64,000 bases of DNA from Rugalucina vietnamica. Its lineage: Eukaryota; Mollusca; Bivalvia; Lucinida; Lucinidae. Shown piece by piece: positions 32,939-42,832 of this stretch. How positions within the stretch are numbered: the stretch's first letter is position 1; each line of letters begins with the position of its first letter. The notes under the pieces are model-generated. The model saw nothing but the letters and a program-made list of their open reading frames with translations, was not told the DNA's origin and ran no database searches. Location: NCBI GenBank assembly GCA_964017185.1, contig OZ024882.1, forward strand, positions 35,822,488 to 35,886,487, given 5' to 3'. The position numbers and the translations under genes are program-made.

Positions 32939-35900
32939 AAGCCCGAGAGCCAGCAGTATGTTTATTCATGTTGTTGAGGCCAAAGGTTTGAAGCCATGTC
33001 CTGAAGCAGAAAAGCATGCTATATTCAAAAATCAAAGTCTTAGAAAAATCCGACGGCACCCAACTTGGCAATATGCGAATGAATACCCCCGGCATTACCT
33101 CCTTTTAAAATAGCTCCGAAATGGGGATATACATACAAGATCAATCATATCTCAGCAACTACTTGCCTTAAACCATTAAATGTGGTATCAAATTAAAGCA
33201 CAAATATATATTCCTTTCATCTCATGGTAACATTTGCAAATTATCTAATTTGCATATCCATGAATATTAATGAAAACATGGAAAATCACTGAAAAACCAG
33301 AGAAACACTGTGGTACACCGGGAGCTAATTTGACCTACCTTGCAACCCCAGGACAACTTTTCATGGGTGCCAAATCGTTCATTTGGACCCAAAAAATGCA
33401 AATAATTTTGTCCTTAAAGATAAATTTGTTTGCTCTAAGAAAATATGCATGGTTTCCTTGACAACCGTTAACATGATTCTTGAGCATTGGAGTATACATA
33501 CAAAATTGGTAATATATCTGCTGTTTATCATCCTAGACCACTAAACCTGCTCTCATTTTAAAGCTTTGACATTGCCATTTCCTTCTATGGTATGTAATGC
33601 AAGGTATCTAATTTGCATATTCATGAATTTTAATGAAAACATTAAATATGACAGAAAAATCGTTAAAAATCTATAAATAGACTAATTTAATGCCCAAACT
33701 ATTATTATGACACTTTGTAATTGAACCAGTAATAACATATAACAAATATTGATGACATGGGCTTTATGAAAATCATCTCATTTGCATATTCGTGAATATT
33801 AATAAAATTGGCGAAAGTCGAGGAAAAACGAGGGAAAAAAGTATAGTCGTTGCAAGGTTGGACGGATTAAGATCCATCTTGCATCCCTGAAACCAGTTTT
33901 CATGGCTGCCAGTCTGGTCAGATGGACCACCTTAATGCCATAAAATATGGTGCTCAGCAATGAACACATTTTCATGATGCAAAATTACATAGATTCCACA
34001 CCCACCCCTAGTGTGATTCTAAAAATAGGCAGTACTCACAAAAATTTCCTACTTCATATACCAACAATAGCATGCTCTAGAACACTAAAATTGGTCTTAT
34101 CAGCTTAACCTTAATACCTGTTATACAAATCATTGAATTTGTATTTTGTATATTTATAAAAATAATAAAACACACAAGAAATCGGAGAAAAAAAATCTTG
34201 GAAAATAGGGGGTATATGCACAAAACACTTGCATCATAGCTGTCAACAAGTCTAGGATGCTGAAAGAAGTATCGACTGAATGCTATGGCAATGTGCTATA
34301 ACCTAAAAGCATCATATACGTACAAATGATCTGATTTTCAGTTTTATGAATTTAATGAAAATTTCATAAATAGTAATGAAAAAGTTGGAAAATTAAATGG
34401 GTAAACCTACAAAATGACTTGTATCTCGGCAAACAAACCCTAACATGCTGAAAATAACATCAAATTGTTGCTATGGCAATAATATACCATTCTGTACTAC
34501 AATATATAAGTCATTTGATTTTTTTGTTTTATGAATATTAGCAAAACCTTTCAAATTTAGAGGAAAATTTACAGAAAAATTAAGGCGGTATACATAGAAA
34601 GCACATGTATTGTGGCTACTGATAGACCTAGAGAGCTATAATTGGTATCAAATGATTGCTGGGCTAATGTTCTATAACCATTTAGACTGATTAATAAATC
34701 ATCAGTGGTTTTTGTTGTATGGGTATTAATGAGATTTATACAAATAAGAGAAAAATCAACAAAAAATGAAGGGGTATATTAACAAAATCGCTTATATCTC
34801 AGCTGCCAATTCCCTTAGAGCACTGAAAATGGTACCAATAGAATGCTAGGACAATGCACTACTATCATGCAGTCTAGCCTAACCATATAGTTTTAGTTTT
34901 GCGAATGTTAAATGAAAATTTCGAAAATTTGTAATATAAACCGAAAATTATAGCTTGTGCTTCAACAAAATTTATTACTCTTGGCTGTCAGCAAGCAAGC
35001 CTTGTATATTTAAATGCATGGCAATAAAACATTGTCCTAGCTATTAACTGATATCATATTGAGTTCTCTAGGGCTATTGGTCGTCGAGATATAAGCCATT
35101 TTGTTGGTATACCCCCTTCATTTTTCGTTTATTTGTTCACATATTTATATAAATCTCATAAATATCCATTCAACAGAAATAGGTGATGATATATGTGTAA
35201 GATAATATGGTATAGATAATTGTCCCAGCAATCATTTGATACCAATTTTGGCTCTCTATGTCAATCAGTAGCCAAGATACATGTGATTTTCTATGTATAC
35301 CATCTTGATTTTTCTGTATTTTTCCTCTAAACTCGAAATGTTTTGTTAATATTCATAAAATAAAAAATCAAATGACATATATTGTAGTACAGGATGGTAT
35401 AGCATTCCCATAACACTCATTTGATGCCATTTTCAGCATGTTACGGCTTTTGGTTGCCAAGAGTCATTTTGTAGGTTTACCCATTTAATTCTTTCCATTT
35501 TTCATTCGTATTTATGAAGTTTTCATTAAAATTCATAAACTAGAAAATCAGATCATTCTTATATGAGACTTTAGGGTCATAGTACATTGCCATAGCATTC
35601 ATTTGATACCTCTAGCAGCATCCTGGGTTTCTTAACAGCTATGGTACAAGTGATTATGTATGTATATCCACTATTTTTTCCAAGATTTTTCTCCCATCTC
35701 TTGTGCGTTTTATTAGTTTTCATGAATAAGAAAATTCAATGATTTTGGTAATAGGTATTAAGATTAAACTGGTGGGTCCATGCATCACTATTAGATCAAT
35801 TATGGTATTCTAGAGCATGCCATTATTGGTATATGAATATATTTGTGAGTACAGCCTATTCTTTAGAATCACACCAGGGATGGGTGTGGAAACTATGTAA

Positions 35901-36931
35901 TTTAAGATCAGGCAAAGGCGTTTATTTTTGAGGACAATATTTTATGGCATTTCGGTGGCCCCTGTGACCACACTGGCAGCCATGAAAGTAAGTTTCATGG
36001 ATGCAAGATAGATCTTATAACCCATAAAATAACAGGCAATGGCTATACATTTCCCCTCGTTTTTCCTCGACTTTCGACATTTTATAATATTCATGAACAT
36101 GCAAATGTGATGTCATCAAAAAATTTGTCGTATGATATTACTTGTTCAATAACAAAGTGTCCCAATGATAGTTTGGGCCTGAAATTGGTCTATTTAAGGA
36201 TTTCTTTAACGTTTTTTCTGTCATTTTAATGTTTTCATTAAAATTCGTGAATATGCAAATTAGATATCTTGCATTACGTACCATAGGAGGAAAGGGCAAT
36301 AACAAAGCTTTCAAATGAGAGCAGATTTAGTGGTCTAGGATAATTAACAGCGGACATATGACCAATTTTGTATGTATACTTCAATGCTCAAGAATCATGT
36401 TAACGGTTGTCATGGAAACAATGCATATTTTTATGGTGCAAACAAGTTTATATTTGAGGACAAAAATTATATGCATTTCTTGGGTCCAGATAAACGATTT
36501 GGCACCCATGAAAAATTGTCCTGAGAGTGCAAGGTAGGTCAAATTAGCTCCCGGTGTACCACAGTGTTTCTCTGGTTTTTCAGTGATTTTCCATATTTTC
36601 ATTAATATTCATGAATATGCAAATTAGATAATTTGCAAATGTTACCATGAGATGAAAGGAATATATCTGTGCTTTGATTTGATACCATATTTAATGGTTT
36701 AAGGCAAGTAGTTGCTGAGATATGATTGATCTTGTACGCATATCCCCATTTCGGCGCTATTTGAAAAGGGGTCATGTCGGGGGTATTCGTTCTCATATTG
36801 CCAAGTTGTGTACCGTCGGATTTTTCTAAGACTTTGATTTTTGAATTCAGCATACTCTTCTGCTTCAGAACATGACATCAAACCTTTTGGCCTCAACAAC
36901 ATGAATAAACATACTGCTGGCTCTCGGGCTA
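32939..36931. mobile_element. Giant (~4 kb) fold-back element with ~180-bp units
   Basis: The ends AAGCCCGAGAGCCAGCAG (32939) and CTGCTGGCTCTCGGGCT (to 36931) start two arms of about 1.99 kb that match in reverse almost throughout, centred near 34935. Examples: GAAACACTGTGGTACACCGG at 33301 and its complement at about 36555; TGCTGAAAAT..TCAAA at 34447 and its inverse at about 35425. Each arm repeats a core like ATTTGCATATTCATGAATAT followed by TAATGAAAA about every 180 bp (33247, 33607, 33780, 34138, 34338, 34521, 34708, 34893). No transposase is seen. It is inserted in the Penelope-like frame between codons for ELQ and LNK. Confidence 0.85.
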
Positions 36932-37634
36932 ACAGTTGAACAAAGTCAATACCTCAGATGCCGAAGCCCCCTTTTTAGATTTACATCTTTCTATGCAAAT
37001 GATTTTTTTTTACTTCTAAAATTTATGATAGGCGCGATGACTTTTTGATATAGTAAATTTTCTGGTTTTGGATGATAACGTTCCTCGCCGTGCTTCTTAT
37101 GGTGTATTCATTTGCCACTTATTAGGTTTGCTACAGTCTGCAATCATGTTAACTACGGGCTTTAGCAGCCAAACTTCGTTAACAGGGTTATCGGTATCAA
37201 AAACTTCGAAAACCATTTTCTAAATTTTATCGTAGACACTATATTTCCAAATTTTATGTTGGGTTAAAGACGCTTTTACGTGAGGGCCTTTCGGAACCAG
37301 AATTTGGTGACTTGGTTTACAAATTTAAGAAAATCATAGGAAGGAATGATTTTTCTTTTCAGTTCAGAAAAATGTTATGCGACAGTCTACATGCTTAGAT
37401 TTTAACCCAATCATGGTTGATAACTACGCTGCCTTCTTTAATTGCACGCCGGTGGGTCGGGCGTCAGACTCTATGGTGGTCCCAACTTAAAGATATTCAT
37501 TTTAGTTGGTTTGGGCCGGAGCTTCTTGTCTGTTGCTTGGCCCATCGGGTTTTCTTTTGCTCTGGATTTTCAGTAAGTTATTTGGCGCCCAGGGATCTCC
37601 ATCGTCGGGCAGCTTACTGAATCTGTGAGCCCTC

Positions 37635-37637
<3 letters not shown>

Positions 37638-37669
<32 letters not shown>
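37638..37669. repeat. Poly-T run
   Basis: About 32 T in a row, directly after the Penelope-like remnant and before repeat P copy 3. It could be an old retroposition tail in reverse. Confidence 0.7.
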
Positions 37670-37709
37670 CATCATGGTGGTTATCATATCTTATTTGTTT
37701 CATATTTTA

Positions 37710-37885
37710 ACTGAGTGGCCACCTATTGGGAAAACAGCTGCTCACTCGGCTCACGATATGTTTTCTTAGTATACGTACCTGATTGTTAATTTAGTTGTTT
37801 CCCACCGCGGTTTATGGAGTGGGAATTTCTTTCTGATTGCGGCGTTTCCTGATCATTTGCCTACTTTTACCTGTACATTACACAT
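37710..37885 (+). mobile_element. Dispersed repeat P, copy 3, truncated
   Basis: It begins at ACTGAGTGGCCACCTATTGG and runs through GCTGCTCACTCGGCTCACG to TGCCTACTTTTACCT. It follows the Penelope-like remnant by ~220 bp on the same strand, which is why repeat P is suspected to be the 3' part of that family. Confidence 0.65.
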
Positions 37886-37977
37886 TTGATTGGTCGACTA
37901 CTCTTAAGTTTGGCGCAGACTGATTATGAATAAAATGAAGAATATCAATATTATCATGTTACCCACAAGATACAAAG

Positions 37978-38143
37978 TGAAGCTGCTGATCACGCCTTTG
38001 TTTTCGCTACATGGATAGTACAATTTCTTGTCTTCCTTAATTCGAAATTTCGAGCTTCTAACCTTCTTTTGTAGGTGCACAGGCTGGTTTATGTCAGACC
38101 TTGTCGGAAACCCCGAAGACCGGGTTACTCGCGTCGTGGCTCA
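37978..38143 (-). mobile_element. MITE family A, copy 11, truncated
   Basis: Retains one hairpin arm (GCTGATCACGCCTTTG), the segment GACCTTGTCGGAAACCCC and the end CGTCGTGGCTCA. The left third is missing. Confidence 0.75.
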
Positions 38144-38154
38144 AATCAATTTCT

Positions 38155-38485
38155 ATTCATCAGATGGTTTAAACCCCCAAGTAATTTTATATTACTGGTC
38201 GTTTCGAGGCGATACTTCTGTTGTGGTTCTAATTGTTTTGTGTTTTGGAGTCGATTTTTTGTGCTGTTTGAGCCTTATGTACGTTTTTATATTTTAGTTC
38301 AGTTCAGGTAACTGAGTGGCCGCCTATTGGGGAATAGCTGCTCACTCGGCTTACTATATGTTTTCCTCGTGTAAGTACGTAAGTGTCTTTTTAGTTTTTT
38401 CCCACCCCACGGTTTATGGAGTGGGAGTTTCTTCCTGATTGCGCCATTTCCTGATCATTGCCTACTTGTACCTTTTCACTGTGTA
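38155..38485 (+). mobile_element. Dispersed repeat P, copy 4
   Basis: Has TTATATTACTGGTCGTTTCG, AGTGGCCGCCTATTGGGGAA, GCTGCTCACTCGGCTTAC and GGAGTGGGAGTTTC in the order of the other three copies. Confidence 0.65.
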
Positions 38486-38854
38486 TATTTTGTTACATGC
38501 TACATAGTAAGTATATTTCATTTTTCCATAAACTATTAATACAGAGCACCCGACCGAAAAGATGCAAAAATGCAATCCCTCCTTCTCCCTCATATACCGT
38601 CTTTGTATTATATTTACACTGTAACTACATTTTGTCAATTTTAGTATTTAGTCTATGATATTGTTCTTTATTTTCCTTCTGACATCACCATTTCCCGCCA
38701 TTCCATAGCGCATTACGTGTGGAATTCAAAGCCCAGCTAGGTAATCATGGGAGCCAAGACGATTTATTAGTACGTAAGTGCATTTAAATGGTGTGGGTTT
38801 CTACGTTTCTCAAGAGCAACCCTACACCGTTTCATACATTTGTTCCTTGTCGCA

Positions 38855-38998
38855 ACAAGACCGTCCTCTTCTTCAGCCTTGCAAGCTCGTCCCAACAAGA
38901 TTTTATAATACATGTTCCTGCAAGTGGTATGGTACGGACAATCTCGTTTTATCAGTTTGGTGGCTTTTTCAGTTGGTGATACTTCACGAATTCTGAAA
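38855..38998 (-). pseudogene. C-terminal remnant of a third TRIM-like gene
   Basis: On the minus strand, VSPTEKATKLIKRDCP matches ISPTGKAIKIIKEGCP near the end of TRIM-like copy 1. After a frameshift, PLAGTCIIKSCWDELA matches PLAIAFKPCGDEFA. Nothing upstream (toward 39340) extends it. It lies 350 bp beyond the end of TRIM-like copy 2, so it is the trace of another tandem copy. Confidence 0.7.
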
Positions 38999-39346
38999 TA
39001 CGCACATTAATAAATTCCCATCTGTATATAGGGTATATATGCATTGTTGTACATCTTTTAGACATTATAAATACGTCGTCGGTTAAATGTAATCAAACTT
39101 TTCGGCGTCTGCCTTGTCAGACCAGTAGATATATAACGTATTCCCATGTAAACGAGTAATAATATTAAATATAATTATATTTCTTCTCTTTTTCAACGTT
39201 AATATAGGCATGTCAGTGTACATGATTCTACACGTCACGATGGAACTATAGTAGTTGATTGTTGCTGTGTGTTTGATCCGCTCATTATGGCGGCTGTAGC
39301 TTGAAGAAAGTAACAAGCCGATAATCAGTTAAAAGTTCGGCGTGTG

Positions 39347-41332
39347 TTACAACAAATTCTTTACCATTCCGTTTGAAAGAGATCGCCAGAGGACTTCTTT
39401 CACAGTTCTGATATACTGACCATTAGCAGAGATAACATGTATGGCTGATTCATAGTGCAAGCACACGTAGATATTTCCATCCCTGTCAAGATCTACACCT
39501 GTTGGATAGCTCAAATTGGCATTTGCATACTTAAACTTCGGGTAACCTTCGAAACCGAAGCAATATAAAGCCTTGTCAGTGGCACACGGCTGAATTACTT
39601 GTTTCCTTACTTCATCAACTGCTAGGTACTCAAACGTTTTCAACTTTCTTCCAGCTTTATCGGTGCAGAAATAAGCTTTCTCCGTCGGTATTTCGGTGTT
39701 TGAGATTATTCCAAAAGCAACGGGATCTTTCCATGCAACAGCAATATCTCCGTTTTTAAGACCATGGATTGCTTGCGGAGTGTGCTTGGTCGTTATTTCG
39801 TATGCAATGCTCAACTTGTTGCTTGCCTTCAGGACAAATATTTTTCTCTGGCCAGGGGCACTAACTGCGACTTTTCCATCGCCAAGTCGTGTACAGAAGT
39901 ATGGAACCGTATCATATTGTTTGTCGTTCTTCAGTTTTAAGTCACATGATGAAATGATGTCATAGTTCTCATTTGCTAAGCAACAGAAACCATTGTGGCT
40001 GTCAACCAACACAAAAAAGTCATTTGAAAGAAAAACGATATCAGAGAATGTAGGTGAGCCCCTGCCTTTATAGTTTTCTTTCAAAGATTTTGCATTTACT
40101 TTAACAGCATAATGATTTTTCAATAAAGTGTTCCCTTCGTAGCCTGGAATCTGAATATGTGGTTGTTTTTCGATGATAGTAACTAATTTGTCGACATCAA
40201 ACTGTTCAATATCAAGCAAAGTCTGAAGCGATGCTTCCAATCTCAGCTCTACTAATGAATTTGTTGAAGCTTCGTATAAGTCTAAAATACTTATTTCCAA
40301 AACGTCAATTTTCTTTTTCATATTTTGGCAAATCCCTTGAAAGTGTGTCCTTGAACCACATTCAATGGCTGTTTCTACCAGCGTTGAATAGTTCTTCAGT
40401 TCTTCAATATATTTCTTAAGTGCGGAAGTCTCGTCTTCATCCTTAATGGCTTGTTTCTTCAGTATTGCTTTTGTTTTCTGAGTAACTGTTTCCTCAAGCA
40501 ATTCTAGAGTTTGATTTACTTTCCTTCTAACATCTTGCAATGTGTCTTTTATATTTTCTATCTGTTGTTTAGTGTTCGCTATACCGGTTTTCTTTATTTC
40601 CACAACTTTCTTAGCAAACTCTGTTATTTTGTCAATTAATACTTTCATACTTTCTATCTCCGCCATTGCCACTTGCTCAGACCGATTGTCATCTATTTCA
40701 ACAACATTGTCACATTGCCGATGATATACTATCGCACAGGTGGAACAACAAGCAATTTCATCATCTTTGCAGAAGAAGTTCAGATTATTGTCAGAATGTT
40801 CTTCACAGCGAGAAAAATCACGAAGGCTTGTTAAACCTTTGATAACACTTTTATTTGTTTCATCAATGTCTTTAACCTTATGATCATAAGTTCCATACAA
40901 CTTCCAAGAATGTCGGCCAACGGAGCAAGGTACACAAAATAGCTGAAAACAATCAGCGCACAGTTTAGACGCTTTAGTAGAAATTCCAAACACTTTGCAT
41001 GAATCACATTCGTCCTTGAGACCAAGTTCATTGTCCGTGTTATCCGTTTTAACAGCTAAGTCCTCGCGTCTCTCCAAAGAATTCGCCCATGATTCGATAC
41101 TTGTAGCATCGTGGTTTTTCGGTGCAGGATTAAGTGTCCTACAAAAAGGACAAGGAAGTCCATTCTCTGATAGCTCATTTTCATCTAGTTTTGACACATA
41201 CGAAATCGCACAAGTTTTGCAAAATGTATGCGAGCACACTGGTAGTTTTCGCGGTTCCACATAATTCTCTAGGCAAATAGGACATTTCACCACGCCATTC
41301 ATTTGACCACCTTTATCGGTAGCCGTCGCCAT
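39347..41332 (-). CDS. TRIM-like protein: RING, two B-boxes, coiled coil, propeller-like C-terminus (copy 2, frameshifted end)
   Basis: 661 residues from ATG at 41332 (the frame is open three codons further to a GTG, but this ATG sits in AACATGG and aligns with copy 1). RING: CPICLENYVEPRKLPVCSHT..CPFC. B-box 1: CDSCKVFGISTKASKLCADC. B-box 2: CEEHSDNNLNFFCKDDE..CCSTCAIVYHRQC, with all ligands. Then a coiled coil and NHL-like repeats (SYPTGVDLDRDGNIYVC). Copy 1 is the clear paralogue. Near 39395 the frame departs: the in-frame end is VKEVLWRSLSNGMVKNLL, but another frame continues to 39285 with PLAISFKRNGKEF and TFFKL, matching the end of copy 1. So a small deletion has changed the last ~35 residues, unless this is an assembly error. 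Confidence 0.88.
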   Translation of the reverse strand: MATATDKGGQMNGVVKCPICLENYVEPRKLPVCSHTFCKTCAISYVSKLDENELSENGLPCPFCRTLNPAPKNHDATSIESWANSLERREDLAVKTDNTDNELGLKDECDSCKVFGISTKASKLCADCFQLFCVPCSVGRHSWKLYGTYDHKVKDIDETNKSVIKGLTSLRDFSRCEEHSDNNLNFFCKDDEIACCSTCAIVYHRQCDNVVEIDDNRSEQVAMAEIESMKVLIDKITEFAKKVVEIKKTGIANTKQQIENIKDTLQDVRRKVNQTLELLEETVTQKTKAILKKQAIKDEDETSALKKYIEELKNYSTLVETAIECGSRTHFQGICQNMKKKIDVLEISILDLYEASTNSLVELRLEASLQTLLDIEQFDVDKLVTIIEKQPHIQIPGYEGNTLLKNHYAVKVNAKSLKENYKGRGSPTFSDIVFLSNDFFVLVDSHNGFCCLANENYDIISSCDLKLKNDKQYDTVPYFCTRLGDGKVAVSAPGQRKIFVLKASNKLSIAYEITTKHTPQAIHGLKNGDIAVAWKDPVAFGIISNTEIPTEKAYFCTDKAGRKLKTFEYLAVDEVRKQVIQPCATDKALYCFGFEGYPKFKYANANLSYPTGVDLDRDGNIYVCLHYESAIHVISANGQYIRTVKEVLWRSLSNGMVKNLL

Positions 41333-41369
41333 GTTTAACACTTCCTAGTAAAAATTCCCCGAAATCGAA

Positions 41370-41602
41370 ACTGAAAGGAGAAATTTGATTTAATCATATT
41401 TTAAGTGTAACCAGTATTTAAATATTGTACGAACCAGTTACTTCATGTTCACTTCGATTTTTAAGCATTTTCAAGATAAGAAGACATGATTCTTTCAATC
41501 GAAAACCTCTTGCAGTATGGAAATAAATGTTATTACCTGTCGTAGACTCACCTAAGGTGTTCTTTAAATGCGGTGTACAAGTATAAATAGCGGGATTACC
41601 GG
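41370..41602 (-). promoter_or_regulatory. Promoter and 5'UTR intron of TRIM-like copy 2
   Basis: On the minus strand, CCGGTAATCCCGCTATTTAT (near 41583-41602) matches the copy-1 block base for base except at one or two positions. A donor TTAG|GTGAGT (exon end 41552) and an acceptor TCCTTTCAG followed by TTTCGATTT (exon from 41370) match the copy-1 acceptor and exon start. The first exon would be very short. Inferred. Confidence 0.55.
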
Positions 41603-42195
41603 ATACTCATGTACAAGATGAATGCTTTTTTTATTACTTTACGTCCACAGTCCAAGGCTATAATGCCATGTCGTGGAGGCCAGTTGAATACCCACAGTTC
41701 CTTGGCAAGCCTCATGGAATCACGTCTTTCACCATTAAAGAACTATCACTGGAATAGGAGGAAATGACTGGTAGATCTAAATATTTTCATGGCCAATTCG
41801 TCATGAAAAGAAATGTGTCGGACGTGTATAAATGATCGAATCTGACATTGATGCTAACGATCGACTTTTCACGCCGTGAAGCGACAGGGACAAAGCTTTC
41901 AAATCAGAGCAATTCTGGCATGCCCTGTTATACGCTTTGGATTTTTTCTTGTCGTGTCGAAAGTGACTTATGTTTAGTAAACAGGACAATGCAGGTTACG
42001 TAGCTCCCGGCGTCTTGTAAACATCACTGGAATAATATAAAGGTCAAATATTTGTTTCATTGATGTCATATAAATTCTTACATGTACACATGGGTTGGAA
42101 CTGGGCACTGCAGCACCGATCCTGATTATTTCTTGTTAACTTTTCAACTTTCTACATTTCAGTAAACATATGGATTTCCCGCACTTTTTTTCGAA
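41603..42195. other. Intergenic stretch, nothing recognised
   Basis: No coding feature or clear repeat. A few short open frames lack any family signal. Confidence 0.4.
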
Positions 42196-42822
42196 TGTAG
42201 GAAAAAAAGTCACAGGAAAAAAAGTCACGGAAAAAAAGTCACAATTTTGGGTAGGAAAAAAGTCACAGGAAAAAAAGTCACAAAAAAGAATTATGCTTTT
42301 TCTCAACTTTTGGTTAGGAATAAACATTTTTATTTATATTATTACCATTTTTATCACTTTATGTTTTGTTTGGATTGATGTTTTAGCCTTTTTTTGTCCC
42401 ACTTAACACTATTTGATCATGCCGGGACTGAGGTGATACTTCCTGGGTACTTGACCAGTTATTTGGTAACTTAAAATAGGCTTGTTCAAGGACACTGCAT
42501 GGCAACAGTTTGTTTCAAACAAAGTTCTAAGGAACCATGGTCTGAAACTCTACCATAATGCCACCATGCTCCTCGAATTGGGTGGATTCTCATCCATTCA
42601 ATGTTTCCCATTCTATGGGCATGTTTTGATTCTGATTATGACATTTCCTCATTATTGCTTTATTTTAACATGAAAATCGTGTCCTACTACATTTATCTAC
42701 TGATATATGTATTTTCTCTTGGTCTTTTATAATTGTGACTTTTTTTCCTGTGACTTTATTTCCTGTGACTTTTTTTCCGTGACTATTTTTCCGTGACTTT
42801 TTTTCCTGTGACTTTTTTTCCG
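42196..42822. mobile_element. Fold-back element with (GGAAAAAAAGTCACA)n ends
   Basis: The left end is about five steps of AGGAAAAAAAGTCAC with small changes (42198-42290). The right end is about six steps of the inverse, GTGACTTTTTTTCCT (42733-42822). The middle, ~440 bp, has no coding feature. It abuts the family-1 element that starts at 42833. Confidence 0.75.
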
Positions 42823-42832
42823 TCCACCTTTT

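Larger units (their letters stand above)
32493..37488 (+). pseudogene. Penelope-like reverse transcriptase, broken by two insertions
   Basis: Left part: PMGTNCAPLTADLFLYCYER (from 32504) to SRYLDHL (about 32645), the region of the RT active site where the family has YxDD. The frame resumes as NIDNPYFEG at 32894-32920, stops near 32939, and resumes at 36933 as QLNKVNTSDAEAPFLDLHLS, continuing with frameshifts to CTPVGRASDS near 37470. The order matches Penelope-type RT proteins of fish and molluscs (from memory; no search run). A (CTAT)n tract and the 4-kb palindrome are the two interruptions. It is inactive. Confidence 0.75.

Noticed and set aside
32939-36931. Palindrome as an assembly mirror artefact
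   Set aside because: The arms differ by many scattered substitutions and indels, and the insertion splits a recognisable reading frame precisely, which favours a real element. Long reads would still be needed.
42480-42680. Small plus-strand open frame
   Set aside because: It lies inside the fold-back element with GTCAC ends, has no family signal and contains worn SINE-like words.
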